This document shows, in pieces, positions 55,301 to 62,847 of a stretch of 64,000 nucleotides of DNA. Every line of letters starts with the position of its first letter. The stretch's first letter is position 1. The position numbers and the translations under genes were made by a program. Source of the DNA: Phlebotomus papatasi (taxonomy: Eukaryota; Arthropoda; Insecta; Diptera; Psychodidae); assembly GCF_024763615.1 (NCBI RefSeq), contig NC_077223.1:83266627-83330626 (forward strand), read 5' to 3'. The notes below the pieces were generated by a model. The model was not told where the DNA came from and did no database searches. It was given only the letters and a program-made list of their open reading frames with translations.

Positions 55301-57740
55301 CTCCACTTCCCCTGAAAAATATGCTTTTTGAATATTTCGAAAACTACTCCTACGATACTTTTCATTTTTAGATATGTTTTAGGAGTTGTCCAGACGGATA
55401 TTTCGTTCAAACATACCAATGACTTTGAAACATTCCTTCATTATTTATTTCAAGGTCAAAAGTTCTACTCTTCAAAAAAAACTCTTTTCCTCAATCAATT
55501 TTATTAAAGTATATTTTTTTACTAACATGTATCGATTATCCATTAATTATAAATCAATTTAAGCAACTTTAATGCCATTGACACGTCTCCCAATATGTCC
55601 CAGCTTCAATGTCCCCCAATAAAAAAATTATCTCTAGACGTTTTTTTTTCTTTTATTTTTGGATATGTTTTGCAGGTGGTTCAGATAAACATTTCGTACA
55701 TACATACTTGTATGATCTAAAAAAACACATTTATTTAATATTATTATAACGATTATAACCATTATCATAACATTTATTTAATATTATTCTTATTATTATT
55801 ATAATATTAAATTATTTAACATACTTTAATTTTACTTGTTACGCATAGTTTATAAAATTTTAAAAATTATGAACAAACTTATTTAATCTAAAATGATTTG
55901 CTAAAATAGCCATAAAGTTTTGCACTTTTGAGTTTTGTTTCTTTATCAAATTTGCTTATTACAAATTTTGCTATTTGATTTGATTGATTTTATTAATAAT
56001 TAATGACGTTAGAGATTCTTAATAGTTAGGCAACAATTCTAATTTTTTATAAGTTTAATTTAATGTTTTTTTAATCTATTTTTTAAATCTAATAACTTAT
56101 TTTTTGATTTTAAATCTTTTAAATGACAGCTTGCAAACCTTTCTGATTAACTGACTTCTGAATAAGATTATTTTTTTTACTTATTCCTCTGGGGTTTGTT
56201 ACAAAAATTAAGCTGGCGATGGACATTACAAGGAAAATCCTTTCAGCTTCGTACACACTCTGGCTTCAAACATTTCATATTTCCCATATTCATCAAATTC
56301 ATTAAAGGAATATAAGAAAAATATGAAGTGTTCGAAGCCAGAGTGTGTGTGAAGCCTGAAAGCGTTCCCCTATTATTTTTTGATAATTTGAAATTATACT
56401 TTTTATAGAAAAGGGAAGCGCGTTTCTTTCGAACGACTCAGGCTTCGGACAACGAATTTTTTTGAATTTGATCCACCGTTCTTTTTAGAAAATTTAAGGT
56501 TTTTGACTATCTTAAAACAAAATTATATTATAATGGGATAAATTCATAAAAAAACAAAAAAAAACAAAATGAATTGTTAGAAGCTTGAGTCGTCCGAAAA
56601 TAACGTTTTTCCCCTGTATGCAAAATTGCTACGGAAACTTTATTAATTAAGCCGAAATTTTATTATATAAGGGGCGGGTGCTACAGAATTAAATTTACCA
56701 GTGAAAAAATTGTTAATTATTTATTATCCTTCTTAGAATTTCATTAGCTTACGATGAACAATTAAAGGAAGTTGCAATAATCTAAAAAAGATTCATAGAA
56801 TGTCTGACATAACTTCTAACTCAATGTCAGTGAATTCTTTGGGAAAAGATTCACAAATAAAAAAAAATATTGAAATGACCTTCTAGAAACTTTTACGCGA
56901 AATAATGATAGAGTTTGTGTGAGAGACATCGTGTGATTTCAATACAATGGTTCACATCAATTTAGCAATTCCATCTCTCATTCTGCTCTTGTTTGACTAT
57001 AAAATTTTCAAACAATATTGATTAAAATTTGTTATCTGATGCTCAATTTGAATATTTTACATAACATATATATACGCAGAAAAACTGGATATATTGGTGA
57101 TGCCATTTTGGTGAGAAAATGAATGAGGAAGTTTTAATCTCCCAGAGAAGAAGTATAGTATGAAAAAAAAACGATATTTTTGAGAAAACTTTCACTGTAG
57201 CATTCCATGTGATATTTATTTGATATTGAGAGTCACTATGTTTTTTCTTTTCTTTTAATTTTATTTAATAAATGTTTCTCTTCCTATTTTGCATTTGCAG
57301 ACACATACCAAAGGCAAAGGCAACGACAATAGCTGACACACCTGAATTGAAGAGAATAGCGGAAAACACAAAAATTCAATCAAATGTTCAATATCATGCA
57401 GAATTTGAAAAGCTAAAGGGAAAAGTGACACAGGTGAGATAAGTATTATAAATATATACAATATTTTAAGCTTTGGAGCGAATTGGGTGAGAATCAATAA
57501 TATGCAATTGTACACAATTGTTTGATGTATAATATTGAGAGAGGGGAAAAACTAATTGTGTGCTTTTGCAACATATTCTGCATTCTGGGTGCAAAAAGGT
57601 GGCTGATGATCCAGAAACGTTGCGAATAAAGCAAAACACGATGCACATATCGAATGTGGCGTATCATGGTGATTTAGAGAAGAAAGCAGCTATGGAGAAA
57701 CAAAGAGAAGCCGCTGAAGTATCAGATACATACACAAGAG
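31394..57740 (+). CDS. Lasp: LIM and SH3 domain protein Lasp, first four coding exons, 3' incomplete
   Basis: Exons 31394-31462, 39181-39275, 57301-57433 and 57599-57740 join in frame (phases 0, 2, 0; the last ends in phase 1) to encode 146 residues plus one base. The family is an actin-binding scaffold at focal adhesions, Z-disc-like sites and the leading edge. Residues 5-56 are a complete LIM zinc-binding domain with ligands C5, C8, H26, C29, C32, C35, C53, H56. Exon 3 (residues 56-99; ADTPELKRIAENTK..VQYHAEFEK) and exon 4 (100-146; DDPETLRIKQNT..NVAYHGDLEKK) are one nebulin repeat each. The variable linker and C-terminal SH3 should follow but were not found before 64000. Exon 4 uses an AAAAAG acceptor, chosen because it preserves the frame and family alignment. 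Introns are 7.7 kb, 18.0 kb and 165 bp; the long ones are packed with transposons. AAAAATG is a good insect start context. Confidence 0.93.
31463..33392 (+). other. Lasp intron 1, first part: no gene seen
   Basis: Intronic. The first 700 bases are moderately complex and could hold regulatory sequence. A short hairpin (AATCCAATTGGAC..TTTTTATTGGATT) lies at about 32098-32125. No gene recognised. Confidence 0.4.
33393..33776 (-). mobile_element. Non-autonomous element with TAGGGTAACTGTAC-type termini
   Basis: Left end ACCAAATTTCAACCTGCTTG followed by CAATTTCGGCCACTTC; right end GCCGAAATTTCGTACAGTTA followed by CCTTA. The reverse complement aligns to 38222-38643, including GGGTAATATTTCGGCC and TCATTTCGTTCGTTAAAGCG-type blocks. 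Further partial copies are at 40564-40776 and 51117-51165. Open frames inside copies look alike only because the DNA is repeated. Confidence 0.68.
33777..34440 (+). other. Lasp intron 1: no gene seen
   Basis: AT-rich intron, nothing recognised. Confidence 0.4.
34441..35645. repeat. Dispersed repeat split by a piggyBac-type MITE
   Basis: 34441-34886 and 35414-35645 match, in order, the repeat at 4305-4790. The left part ends TTTTGGGCAATGTTTTGAGT, and the right resumes at TTAATCGGTTCAAACCGG. The uninterrupted homologue reads through TTATTAATCG at about 4367-4376, marking the insertion at TTAA. The 34449-34640 section (TCGACCCTGGGACCATTAAC onward) is also related to sequences at 55235-55420 and 59620-59883. 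Confidence 0.7.
34891..35413. mobile_element. piggyBac-type MITE with TTAA target duplication
   Basis: The 523 bp element begins CCCTCTAACGG and ends CCGTTAGAGGG, an 11 bp perfect inverted terminus, and is flanked on both sides by TTAA (34887-34890 and 35414-35417). TTAA duplication with CCC-beginning ends is the hallmark of piggyBac elements. Just inside the left end is a palindrome, AAGACCGCC-TCCA-GGCGGTCTT (34904-34925). No transposase. Confidence 0.85.
35755..35968. mobile_element. MITE with TAGGGTAAAGTG termini and GTACAAGTTGGACA repeats
   Basis: A 214 bp element between TA dinucleotides. Left end GGGTAAAGTGATACAAGTTG; right end, reverse-complemented, GGGTAAAGTGGTACAAATTG. Inside, ACAAGTTGGACA occurs twice near the left end, followed by an inverted pair GGCTTTTTTCTTGATAAAT / ATTTATCAAGAAAAAAGCC. 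A second copy is at 47674-47921. Confidence 0.85.
35971..38221 (+). other. Lasp intron 1: no gene seen
   Basis: AT-rich intron with short simple repeats: CT-rich at about 36797-36809 and (GA)n at about 36937-36953. No gene or clear element. A short stretch near 37750-37800 (CTAAACGGTTAGAGATATCG) belongs to the CC-rich repeat family also seen at 59620. Confidence 0.4.
38222..38643 (+). mobile_element. Second copy of the element at 33393-33776, opposite orientation
   Basis: Starts near ACTGTTCCAAATATCGGCAT and ends CTGGTCGAAATTTGATACAC then TAACCCTA. Internal blocks GTTGCATGCAAGCGCCAATG and GGGTAATATTTCGGCCACCT correspond to the reverse complement of 33393-33776. Confidence 0.68.
38644..39180 (+). 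other. End of Lasp intron 1
   Basis: AT-rich; ends in a good acceptor (long T-rich tract, CTATTTTCAG) before Lasp exon 2. No other feature. Confidence 0.5.
39276..40563 (+). other. Lasp intron 2, first part: no gene seen
   Basis: Begins with a consensus donor (GTAAGTG). AT-rich. A short inverted pair (ACCTCCGCCA / TGGCGGAGGT) lies at about 39671-39696. Otherwise nothing recognised. Confidence 0.45.
40564..40776 (+). repeat. Partial copy of the TAGGGTAACTGTAC-ended element
   Basis: Matches the right half of 38222-38643: TCATCTCGTTCGTCGAAGCG, the ATAATCTCTAG block, and the end GGTCGAAATTTGGTACAGTT followed by ACCCTA. Confidence 0.68.
41532..43656 (+). CDS. pogo-type transposase, two exons, 686 residues
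   Basis: Exons 41532-41983 and 42048-43656 are joined by a 64 bp GT..AG intron (CACAG|GTGGAA .. TTTCTAG|C); the join restores FLKRHS-EISLRKPEAT, the conserved family motif, whereas read-through stops after RHRWN. The enzyme would cut and paste the surrounding element. Residues ~12-55 are a pipsqueak-type helix-turn-helix (RIKDASVMFGIPKTTLYSRL); ~75-150 a CENP-B/Tc5-type helix-turn-helix; ~190-400 the DDE_1 catalytic domain with D199 (NMDETG), D308 (LILDNHASH) and D344 (TQPLDLSVFG), giving DD35D. The C-terminal third is low in structure but ends with an AT-hook core RGRP at 673-676. Two PxDLS-like peptides (ILDLST, PFDLSK) occur before it. All three catalytic aspartates are present and there is no broken frame, so it may be active. 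M at 41532 was preferred over M at 41475 because it begins the conserved MGK start. Confidence 0.88.
43796..43801 (+). terminator. Polyadenylation signal of the transposase gene
   Basis: AATAAA about 140 bases after the transposase stop, within the transposon and in AT-rich sequence. Confidence 0.5.
43802..45086 (+). other. Long 3' non-coding part of the pogo element
   Basis: Nearly 1.3 kb without coding potential between the transposase and the right terminus. A 98-codon open frame (43994-44290) has no recognisable domain. The last ~85 bases before the end are shared with the fragment at 30461-30538. Confidence 0.4.
45302..47620 (+). other. Lasp intron 2: no gene seen
   Basis: AT-rich intronic DNA, no gene or element ends recognised. 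Confidence 0.4.
47622..48240. repeat. Dispersed repeat related to 4020-4790, interrupted by a MITE
   Basis: Both flanks of the MITE carry the family words: GAACCGATTTGATTCATAAA (left), GGTTTATAAATCGC and GGTTCATTATCGGTTTATAA (right), inverted relative to 4660-4700. Confidence 0.6.
47674..47921. mobile_element. Second copy of the GTACAAGTTGGACA MITE
   Basis: Matches 35755-35968 almost throughout: GTGTTACAAGTTGGACAATT, GGCTTTTTTCTTGATAAATA, AAGCACAAGGAACCAAATTA. The outer left end is decayed, and the right end carries extra repeats of CCAACTTGTACCACT. It lies inside the dispersed repeat with GGTTCATAA-type words (about 47620-48120). Confidence 0.82.
48275..48345. repeat. Single arm of the GGGGAA..TTTTAGGC MITE
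   Basis: ATTATGGGAAAATATGAAGT followed by GTCCGAAGCCATAGTGTGTG and GATGCCTAAAAGCTTTTC matches one arm of the hairpin at 56230-56370. Confidence 0.65.
48346..49612 (+). other. Lasp intron 2: no gene seen
   Basis: AT-rich; the 89-codon open frame at 48569-48838 has no recognisable domain and an AT-driven composition. Confidence 0.4.
49615..50084. mobile_element. Foldback MITE with CACAGAAAAAAAATATTTTG termini, copy 3, complete
   Basis: A 470 bp inverted repeat between TA dinucleotides (49613-49614 and 50085-50086). Arms share the TTCGTAAA/TTTACGAA-rich sequence and the CGTATAAC..ACAAA block of 9073-9562. Confidence 0.88.
50085..50765 (+). other. Lasp intron 2: no gene seen
   Basis: AT-rich, nothing recognised apart from a short inverted pair TGACAGTTTT / AACTGTCA near 50697-50731. 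Confidence 0.35.
50768..50945. mobile_element. Short hairpin MITE with long near-perfect arms
   Basis: A 178 bp element between TA dinucleotides. The left arm GGGGAAGTGGGGCACCTTTG and then AAATTGGGATTTTTCACCTA pairs with the right arm (reverse-complemented GGGCGAATGGAGGCACCTTT, then GAAATTAGGATTTTTCACTT) over about 48 bases. A further diverged arm starts near 54914. Confidence 0.82.
51117..51165. repeat. Solo end of the TAGGGTAACTGTAC element family
   Basis: AAGTGGCCGAAATTGCAAAC followed by TGACCGAAATTTGGTACAG and TTACTATA matches the right terminus of 38222-38643. Confidence 0.65.
51925..52020 (+). ncRNA. tRNA-like Pol III unit (SINE-like head), copy 1
   Basis: TAAGCAAGTCGG (51932-51943), followed by TAGCGCA, resembles a tRNA A box, and GGTTCAAGTCT (51987-51997) a B box, 55 bases apart, within the range of tRNA-derived promoters. 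A run of nine T follows at 52012. The arms of a proper tRNA cloverleaf are not complete, so this is a tRNA-derived unit, not a functional tRNA gene. Transcription is inference. Confidence 0.5.
52405..52500 (+). ncRNA. tRNA-like Pol III unit, copy 2
   Basis: Exact counterpart of the unit at 51925-52020, offset by 480 bases: A-box-like at 52412-52423, B-box-like at 52467-52477, T run at about 52492. A few substitutions (GGC to AGC after the A box, CTC to GTC after the B box). Confidence 0.5.
52740..54911 (+). other. Lasp intron 2: no gene seen
   Basis: Very AT-rich, many T runs, nothing recognised. Confidence 0.4.
54912..55420. repeat. Fragments of two repeat families
   Basis: 54912-54995 resembles the left arm of the hairpin MITE at 50768-50945 (TAGGGGATATTGGGGCG, GAGCCTCAT). 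55235-55420 carries a C run followed by CATAAGTTGACC, GATATGTTTTAGGAGTTGTC and GACGGATATTTCGTTC, related to 34480-34640 and 59635-59720. Confidence 0.55.
55421..56229 (+). other. Lasp intron 2: no gene seen
   Basis: AT-rich with a TTATTA-rich low-complexity stretch at about 55735-55820. Confidence 0.4.
56230..56370. mobile_element. Hairpin MITE of the GGGGAA..GGCTTC family, complete
   Basis: A 141 bp near-perfect hairpin. The left arm CTTTCAGCTTCGTACACACT then CTGGCTTCAAACATTTCATA pairs with the right arm, which reverse-complemented reads GGGGAACGCTTTCAGGCTTC then ACACACACTCTGGCTTCGAA. A TA follows the right end. It is the intact form of the element split at 40936-45301. Confidence 0.82.
56371..57300 (+). 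other. End of Lasp intron 2
   Basis: AT-rich; finishes in a good acceptor (TTTGCATTTGCAG) before exon 3. No element recognised. Confidence 0.45.
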
Positions 57741-58639
57741 GTGAGTGCTTTGTCTTCTTTTTATTCAAATAAAAAAAGAGCTTTTTCAGGTACACTATTA
57801 TAGAAATCTTTTTTTTTTTTAATTTGCTTCCTGGGAGCATTGAGCATTTGCAAATATTCTCGTCCAAATCTCCCTGGAGACCAATTGTTGATAATTGAAA
57901 AAAAGACGTTTGCAAAATGGGAGCAAAAGACAGAAAATTAAAATCAATTTGATTTGAGATTAGCGCAAATTGACCATCGTCAAGGGGTTCATATCTCACA
58001 TTTTTTAAATGCTTCTGTTTAGTGATTACTTAGGTACTGAACAGAAACACAAGCCTCAATTGTAAAACAGTTTCAAACATTAAGAAAATTTCAAGATGCA
58101 AAAACAATTCTAATTAAAAAAAATATATTTATTTCAGAATTGTTTTTCTATCAAAATATTTTTTTCTTGAGTTATTGATCTTAGACTTCTCGCCGCAATT
58201 TACTAAATATTCTTTTAGAGATTTTATTATTAGGGAAATCATTATTCGTACACAGTGAACCTTCCAACGATGCAAATGTTCTCTTTGGTTACAAAGAGTT
58301 ACTTAGTCATTTTATTAACTAAATTTATTCACTGAAGCCACGACTTGTTAAGAATTACATCCAAAATGGATTTAAGTATTTTTTTCTCTCCTTTTGAGCG
58401 CCCAGTGAGCGTCGTGGATAAGAAGCAGCTCAGAAAAATAACGATTTTTTAGCGCTCTTTTAGGAATTTTATATAGGAATTCTTAAGGCATGGGATTTTT
58501 GAGTTTTTGCGTTTGAATTAAAGTGCAATATTTTCAAAAAAAAATGGAAATTTTTGTTAATTCCATTTCGGGAGTGTTTTTTGGAATCTTGAAAAGCTGT
58601 TTATTGTCATTTTTTCTCAAAAATTAATGCTTATTGCGT
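57741..58639 (+). other. Lasp intron 4 start: no gene seen
   Basis: Starts with a consensus donor (GTGAGTG). AT-rich, no further Lasp exon identified. Confidence 0.45.
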
Positions 58640-59260
58640 ATAAAAATGTATACATGAATTTGATTGTAATTTTGGGCACCTTGTTTGTAATTTTAGACAC
58701 TCTTTTTGTAATTTTGGACACCTAATCCGCCTCTATAATATGCTCATTGTTATCCATTTCAATAACCTAACTTACCAAGGCCTCTTCCTGTGTATGAGAA
58801 GGAACCGTATTCCAAAAAGCCCGGCACTTCAAATACACGCAGATTCAAGTATTTCCTTATTTTTCCGGGACTATATTACGACATTTTACACTACACCTCG
58901 TTCTTAGAGATCATGCTTATTTGTTTCTTCAAGCTTTATTTAATTTAGTCATCACACAAATTTAAAATTTACAGTTTTGAGAAACAGAACAGCTGTCCGA
59001 AGTAAACAACACAATCTCAGTAGTCAATCTTCGTCTATTTTTCACACGAAAATGTAATACACAAGACAAACTTCATTTTAGATCTCATAAAAAAATCACT
59101 AATAGTGCGAATTAATAAAATATTCAATGAATATTTAATGATATCACTTAAAAATATCGAAAAAAATTAGTCGGGGAAAGTGCGCATGCTTCGTACGATC
59201 ACAAGCTTCGCAATGACTTTTTCCTACGTTTCTGAATAAATATGACTCCGCAAAATAATA

Positions 59261-60116
59261 CTCCCTCCGTTCCGAAATAAGTCGTACGTTTGGGAAAAAG
59301 CTAGGGGTTAAGGAATGGTTTCAGAGAATGTTTTTGTTATTTGAATATTTTTTATATATGGGATTTTACGACGATGGTAAGTTGAGGAATCCATATGCTG
59401 AAGTTGTTCATTTTTCGCGTTTTTTTTTTCAAAGAGCTCCGGTATATAGTTAATTACTAAAAAATGGACTGTGATTAACATTACAGGCTAGAATTTGTTC
59501 TAAATTTTTAGTATGCACAAGTAGAACTTAACAGTTATTACCGATATAATATATTTATTGCTCAAATTTTAAAGAATAAGCAATAAAAAGCACATTCTTT
59601 TTATGTGTATGAATATCTGGGTGCTAAATGGTTAGAGATAGGGATATGGGACCTTCGGCGGACCCCCCCCCCATAAGTTGACCCTGGGGCCATTAATATG
59701 CCCCTACTTTTTCCCCCGCCCCTCCCCTTCTCCTGCAAAAAATCGCACGACCTACTTTCGACCGATACCAATGGTTTTAGGTGGGAAGGGGTGGGGAAAT
59801 AAGGGACATATTAATGGTTCCAGGGTTAACTTATGGGGGGGTTCGCCGAAGGTCCCATGTTCCTATCTCTCACCACTTTGCACTTTATTTAGAATGAAAA
59901 TAAAACGCAAAAAATAAGACATTTTTAAGTCATTCGTTCCTCAACTTACCATGAAAACTGGACCCCAATTTTAGTGCTGAAAATTAACAATAGTTCTTTT
60001 CAAGAGATAATTGTTGATACATAAACTTTTCTTAATCCCATTTTTTCCCAAACGTATGACTTATTTTGGAACAAGAATTTTTCCCAAACGTACGACTTAT
60101 TTCGGAACAGAGAGAG
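59261..60116. mobile_element. Stowaway-like MITE with CTCCCTCCGTTCCGAAATAA termini
   Basis: Left end CTCCCTCCGTTCCGAAATAA then GTCGTACGTTTGGGAAA; right end, reverse-complemented, CTCTCTCTGTTCCGAAATAA then GTCGTACGTTTGGGAAA. TA flanks both sides (59259-59260, 60117-60118). The terminal sequence resembles the CTCCCTCCGT start of Stowaway MITEs of the Tc1/mariner group. The right end holds a second copy of the subterminal CCCAAACGTA(T/C)GACTTATTT. No transposase in the 856 bp. Confidence 0.85.
59620..59883. repeat. Long CC/GG-rich inverted repeat inside the Stowaway-like MITE
   Basis: Arms of about 110 bases: TATGGGACCTTCGGCGGACC and CATAAGTTGACCCTGG at the left pair with GTCCGAAGG-like GGTTCGCCGAAGGTCCCAT and CCAGGGTTAACTTATG at the right, around a short G-rich centre. 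Related single arms are at 34480-34540 and 55235-55260. Confidence 0.82.
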
Positions 60117-60531
60117 TATTAAAAACTGGGCACTTTCCTCTAGTTTTTAAAAATATGGGTGCGATGAGTCACATTTATTGAGAAACAATTGAAAAATTTA
60201 GTTCCTATGAAGCTTGGGATTGTACGAAGCATGTGCACATTCCCCTACATCACCAAAGCTAAATAAGACTAAAGTAAACACAAAGTTCTGTCATATTTCT
60301 CGTAAGGAACTGCTCACATTGAAGTTTCAACAAAAATTATTTTACTTCAAATCATATTCAAAATTCAACGTATTTAGTATTAATATCTTCTAAAAAGAAT
60401 TAATATTTAAATAGAAGACATTCGAAAAAGGAAAATTCCATAGTCTTAACCAATTTATTTGTAGTGTCCAATTTTACCCTCAAAGTGTCCAAAATTGCAA
60501 GCTGTCCCAAATTACATGCAGTTCCCCTGTA

Positions 60532-62692
60532 ATTTTCTATCGTTCAACTTTTTCTTTATTTTTTTGATATCCCGAGATATTAACCCCTTGGTGATCGTCT
60601 CTGTTGACTTTTGCATTTTCCGGGAAAGGTCCACTGTATGATAGAGATAAAGTGCGAGGATAGTGGGCGAGGTGGGTGGAATTGAAGAGGAAAATGAGTG
60701 CCATGTGGGCGAAAACAGAAAGTGCAGCAGTTTGTAAAAAGAGACAAAGAAATAGTGACCGTAAATTATTTCTTGTATATATATGAGAAAGTCGCGCTAT
60801 ATAACTTCTTGTGAATACTGTGAAATTTATAATCTGCTTCATTTGAAATTTCCACCGAAAAAAAAACCACAGTTTACCTGTGCATACAAGAAATTCTCGC
60901 AAATGACTTGAGCAATTATTTAGTGAAAAAAAACCGACTAACAAAATACACAAAACTTCCGGTTCATTTTACCTCCTTATTTGGAATTTTCTTTTCAAAA
61001 CATGCAAATTTTTTTTGCAAAATACAAATTATTGAAAGCAGAGTGAGACTTGAGAAAAAAAGTTCAATTGATGTTTTTGCAATTTTTCTGAATAATCCTC
61101 TTGAAAGTGCTTGAAAGCTTTATTTTTTTTTATGGGAAAAATGGAAGTTAGAAGGTTGAAACCAGAAGAAGACGAAGAGCTTCAAAACTAGAAGTTGTTG
61201 GAGGTATAATATAAAGCATAGTGTTTAATTGTGAAGAAGTGATGAGTGAAGCGGAACCGAGATTTCAGCATAAACTCACCTCACATCTGCTTCCGTTTCA
61301 CTTTTCTGTCCATTGTCAACCTACAAATTCTCAACTTTCATTGTGTCTTTGGCAGCAAGAAGTGGTGAATGTTGACAGTAAAATGATTATTTGATGCTTT
61401 ATTGTGCATCAAAAGAGTTGGCAATCAAATTTACTAAAAAAAAATGGTGGTAAAACTTTACAATCTAATTTCTTTGGGAGAATTTATACTGCATGAGCCT
61501 AATAAAAAGCCCTCCTCTGGAGCTCTTTAAATCAGTCATTTTCTCAAGGTAGTTTTCACTTTTTTGTTTTGTTGCTTTTTTTTGAGGCTTTTTCTGTGAT
61601 TTGGAAACAATTTAAAAACATGAATAATTGCTCAAGAAACTGTGAGGTTCCAGGATTTTGTATTTTCTTCGGCACAGACGACCCACTAAATTGCCCAATT
61701 ATACGAATTAATTCACTATAATACAATGGGAAGACTTATCGTCAGTTTAATCAACAATTACCGAATTGGAAATTTAACATGAGGTTTGTGTAAATTACCC
61801 GCATGTTGATGAACTTGTGAGCTAAATTGAGAGGAAATAATGAAGTTTTGTATACCAATAACTGAAACTTATACTAAGTCACAACAACTTGCAATACCTT
61901 TGACAAAATTCATTACATCTGAAACATCCAATAAAGTTTTTCAAAAGCTTTCTTTAAAAATAATATAATGTCAAAGTTAGAAAGTTCTATCGTATACTAT
62001 TTCAGAGGTAATATTTCTGAGTACTTTGAAAAAGAGATTTGTAACGCTTATAAAAGTTTTCAAAAGATTGTCCTCCCGTGTAAAATGAGAGAAGTTTTGT
62101 GAAATCGGTAAGAAGCACGAACGTAAGATATACCAATAAAATTTGGAAGATAAATTCTTACTGGATGCATCAGCAAAACACAAAAGTTTTCGCGAAAGTT
62201 TTCAGCGCTACAAAAAACTTAACTCCAGTGGTGAAAATTGTGATTTATCTCTGAAATTAATCTAACAAGAAGTCTTTTGCTCCTTGGGAATGTACTGGAA
62301 AAACTTGAGATTTAACTGTAGGATCACTTATCTAAACATTGATCAGAACTTGGAAGCTTAATTTTAAAACTTTTTGGATCGATATCCAAAGAAGTAATTG
62401 CTCTAATCTACGTTAAAATTTAATGATGATTTGCATTAGGGTAATTTATTGAAAGTCCAACAGAGCTGATAATCGAACATACTTAAAGTTAGACTATGAA
62501 AGATAGCTTCAGAATGCAAATGTTCGTATTTCCAAATTTTATGTCTAAAACATGATTTATTCAAAGAGGAAAAACCGGACTTGGCCTACAAAGAAATTGT
62601 AAATTGTCATAAATTTAGAAGATATTAAATTTTAAACTCAAATAGAAGACAAAATATTGTGTTTTCATTCTAAAACAAATTGGGTCGTTTAA
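60532..62692 (+). other. Lasp intron 4: no gene seen
   Basis: AT-rich. A 138-codon minus-strand frame (60953-60537) has no recognisable domain. No Lasp linker or SH3 exon was found. Confidence 0.4.
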
Positions 62693-62843
62693 CCCTTCAA
62701 AGCGAATGGGACACCAGTGTCCCAAAAATAAAAATTATTTTTTCGGACGATTTAGTGGATATATTAACTTTCTATATAGGTACCCAAAAAATTGATTTTG
62801 TTTTGAGAGACCGGTGTCCCACTTTGTCCTTAAACTTAAAGGG
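62693..62843. mobile_element. Small piggyBac-type MITE with TTAA target duplication
   Basis: 151 bp flanked by TTAA (62689-62692 and 62844-62847), beginning CCCTTCAAAG and ending CTTAAAGGG. Just inside the left end is a palindrome GGGACACCAGTGTCCC, with a related GGACACCGG-type half near the right end. The plan (CCC end, ~15 bases, subterminal palindrome) parallels the MITE at 34891-35413. Confidence 0.78.
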
Positions 62844-62847
62844 TTAA

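Larger units (their letters stand above)
59173..60245. mobile_element. MITE with GGGGAA(A/T)GTGC(G/A)CATGCTTCGTAC termini, itself interrupted
   Basis: Left end GGGGAAAGTGCGCATGCTTC then GTACGATCACAAGCTTC; right end, reverse-complemented, GGGGAATGTGCACATGCTTC then GTACAATCCCAAGCTTC. TA follows the right end. Its own short body is split by the element at 59261-60116. Confidence 0.8.
58640..60531 (-). mobile_element. Inverted copy of the pogo-derived element of 7654-8733, interrupted by nested insertions
   Basis: 58640-59172 matches the reverse complement of the right half of 7654-8733 (GACACCTAATCCGCCTCTAT, AAGGCCTCTTCCTGTGTATG, TTTTTCACACGAAAA, ATTCAATGAATATT). 60246-60531 matches the left half (ACCAAAGCTAAATAAGACT, GTGTCCAATTTTACCCTC) and ends AGTTCCCCTGTA, the mirrored terminus. 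The break in homology falls exactly where the next element is inserted. Confidence 0.75.

Noticed and set aside
60537..60953. A 138-codon minus-strand open frame after the nested elements
   Set aside because: No domain or conserved motif recognised, and composition matches surrounding intron.
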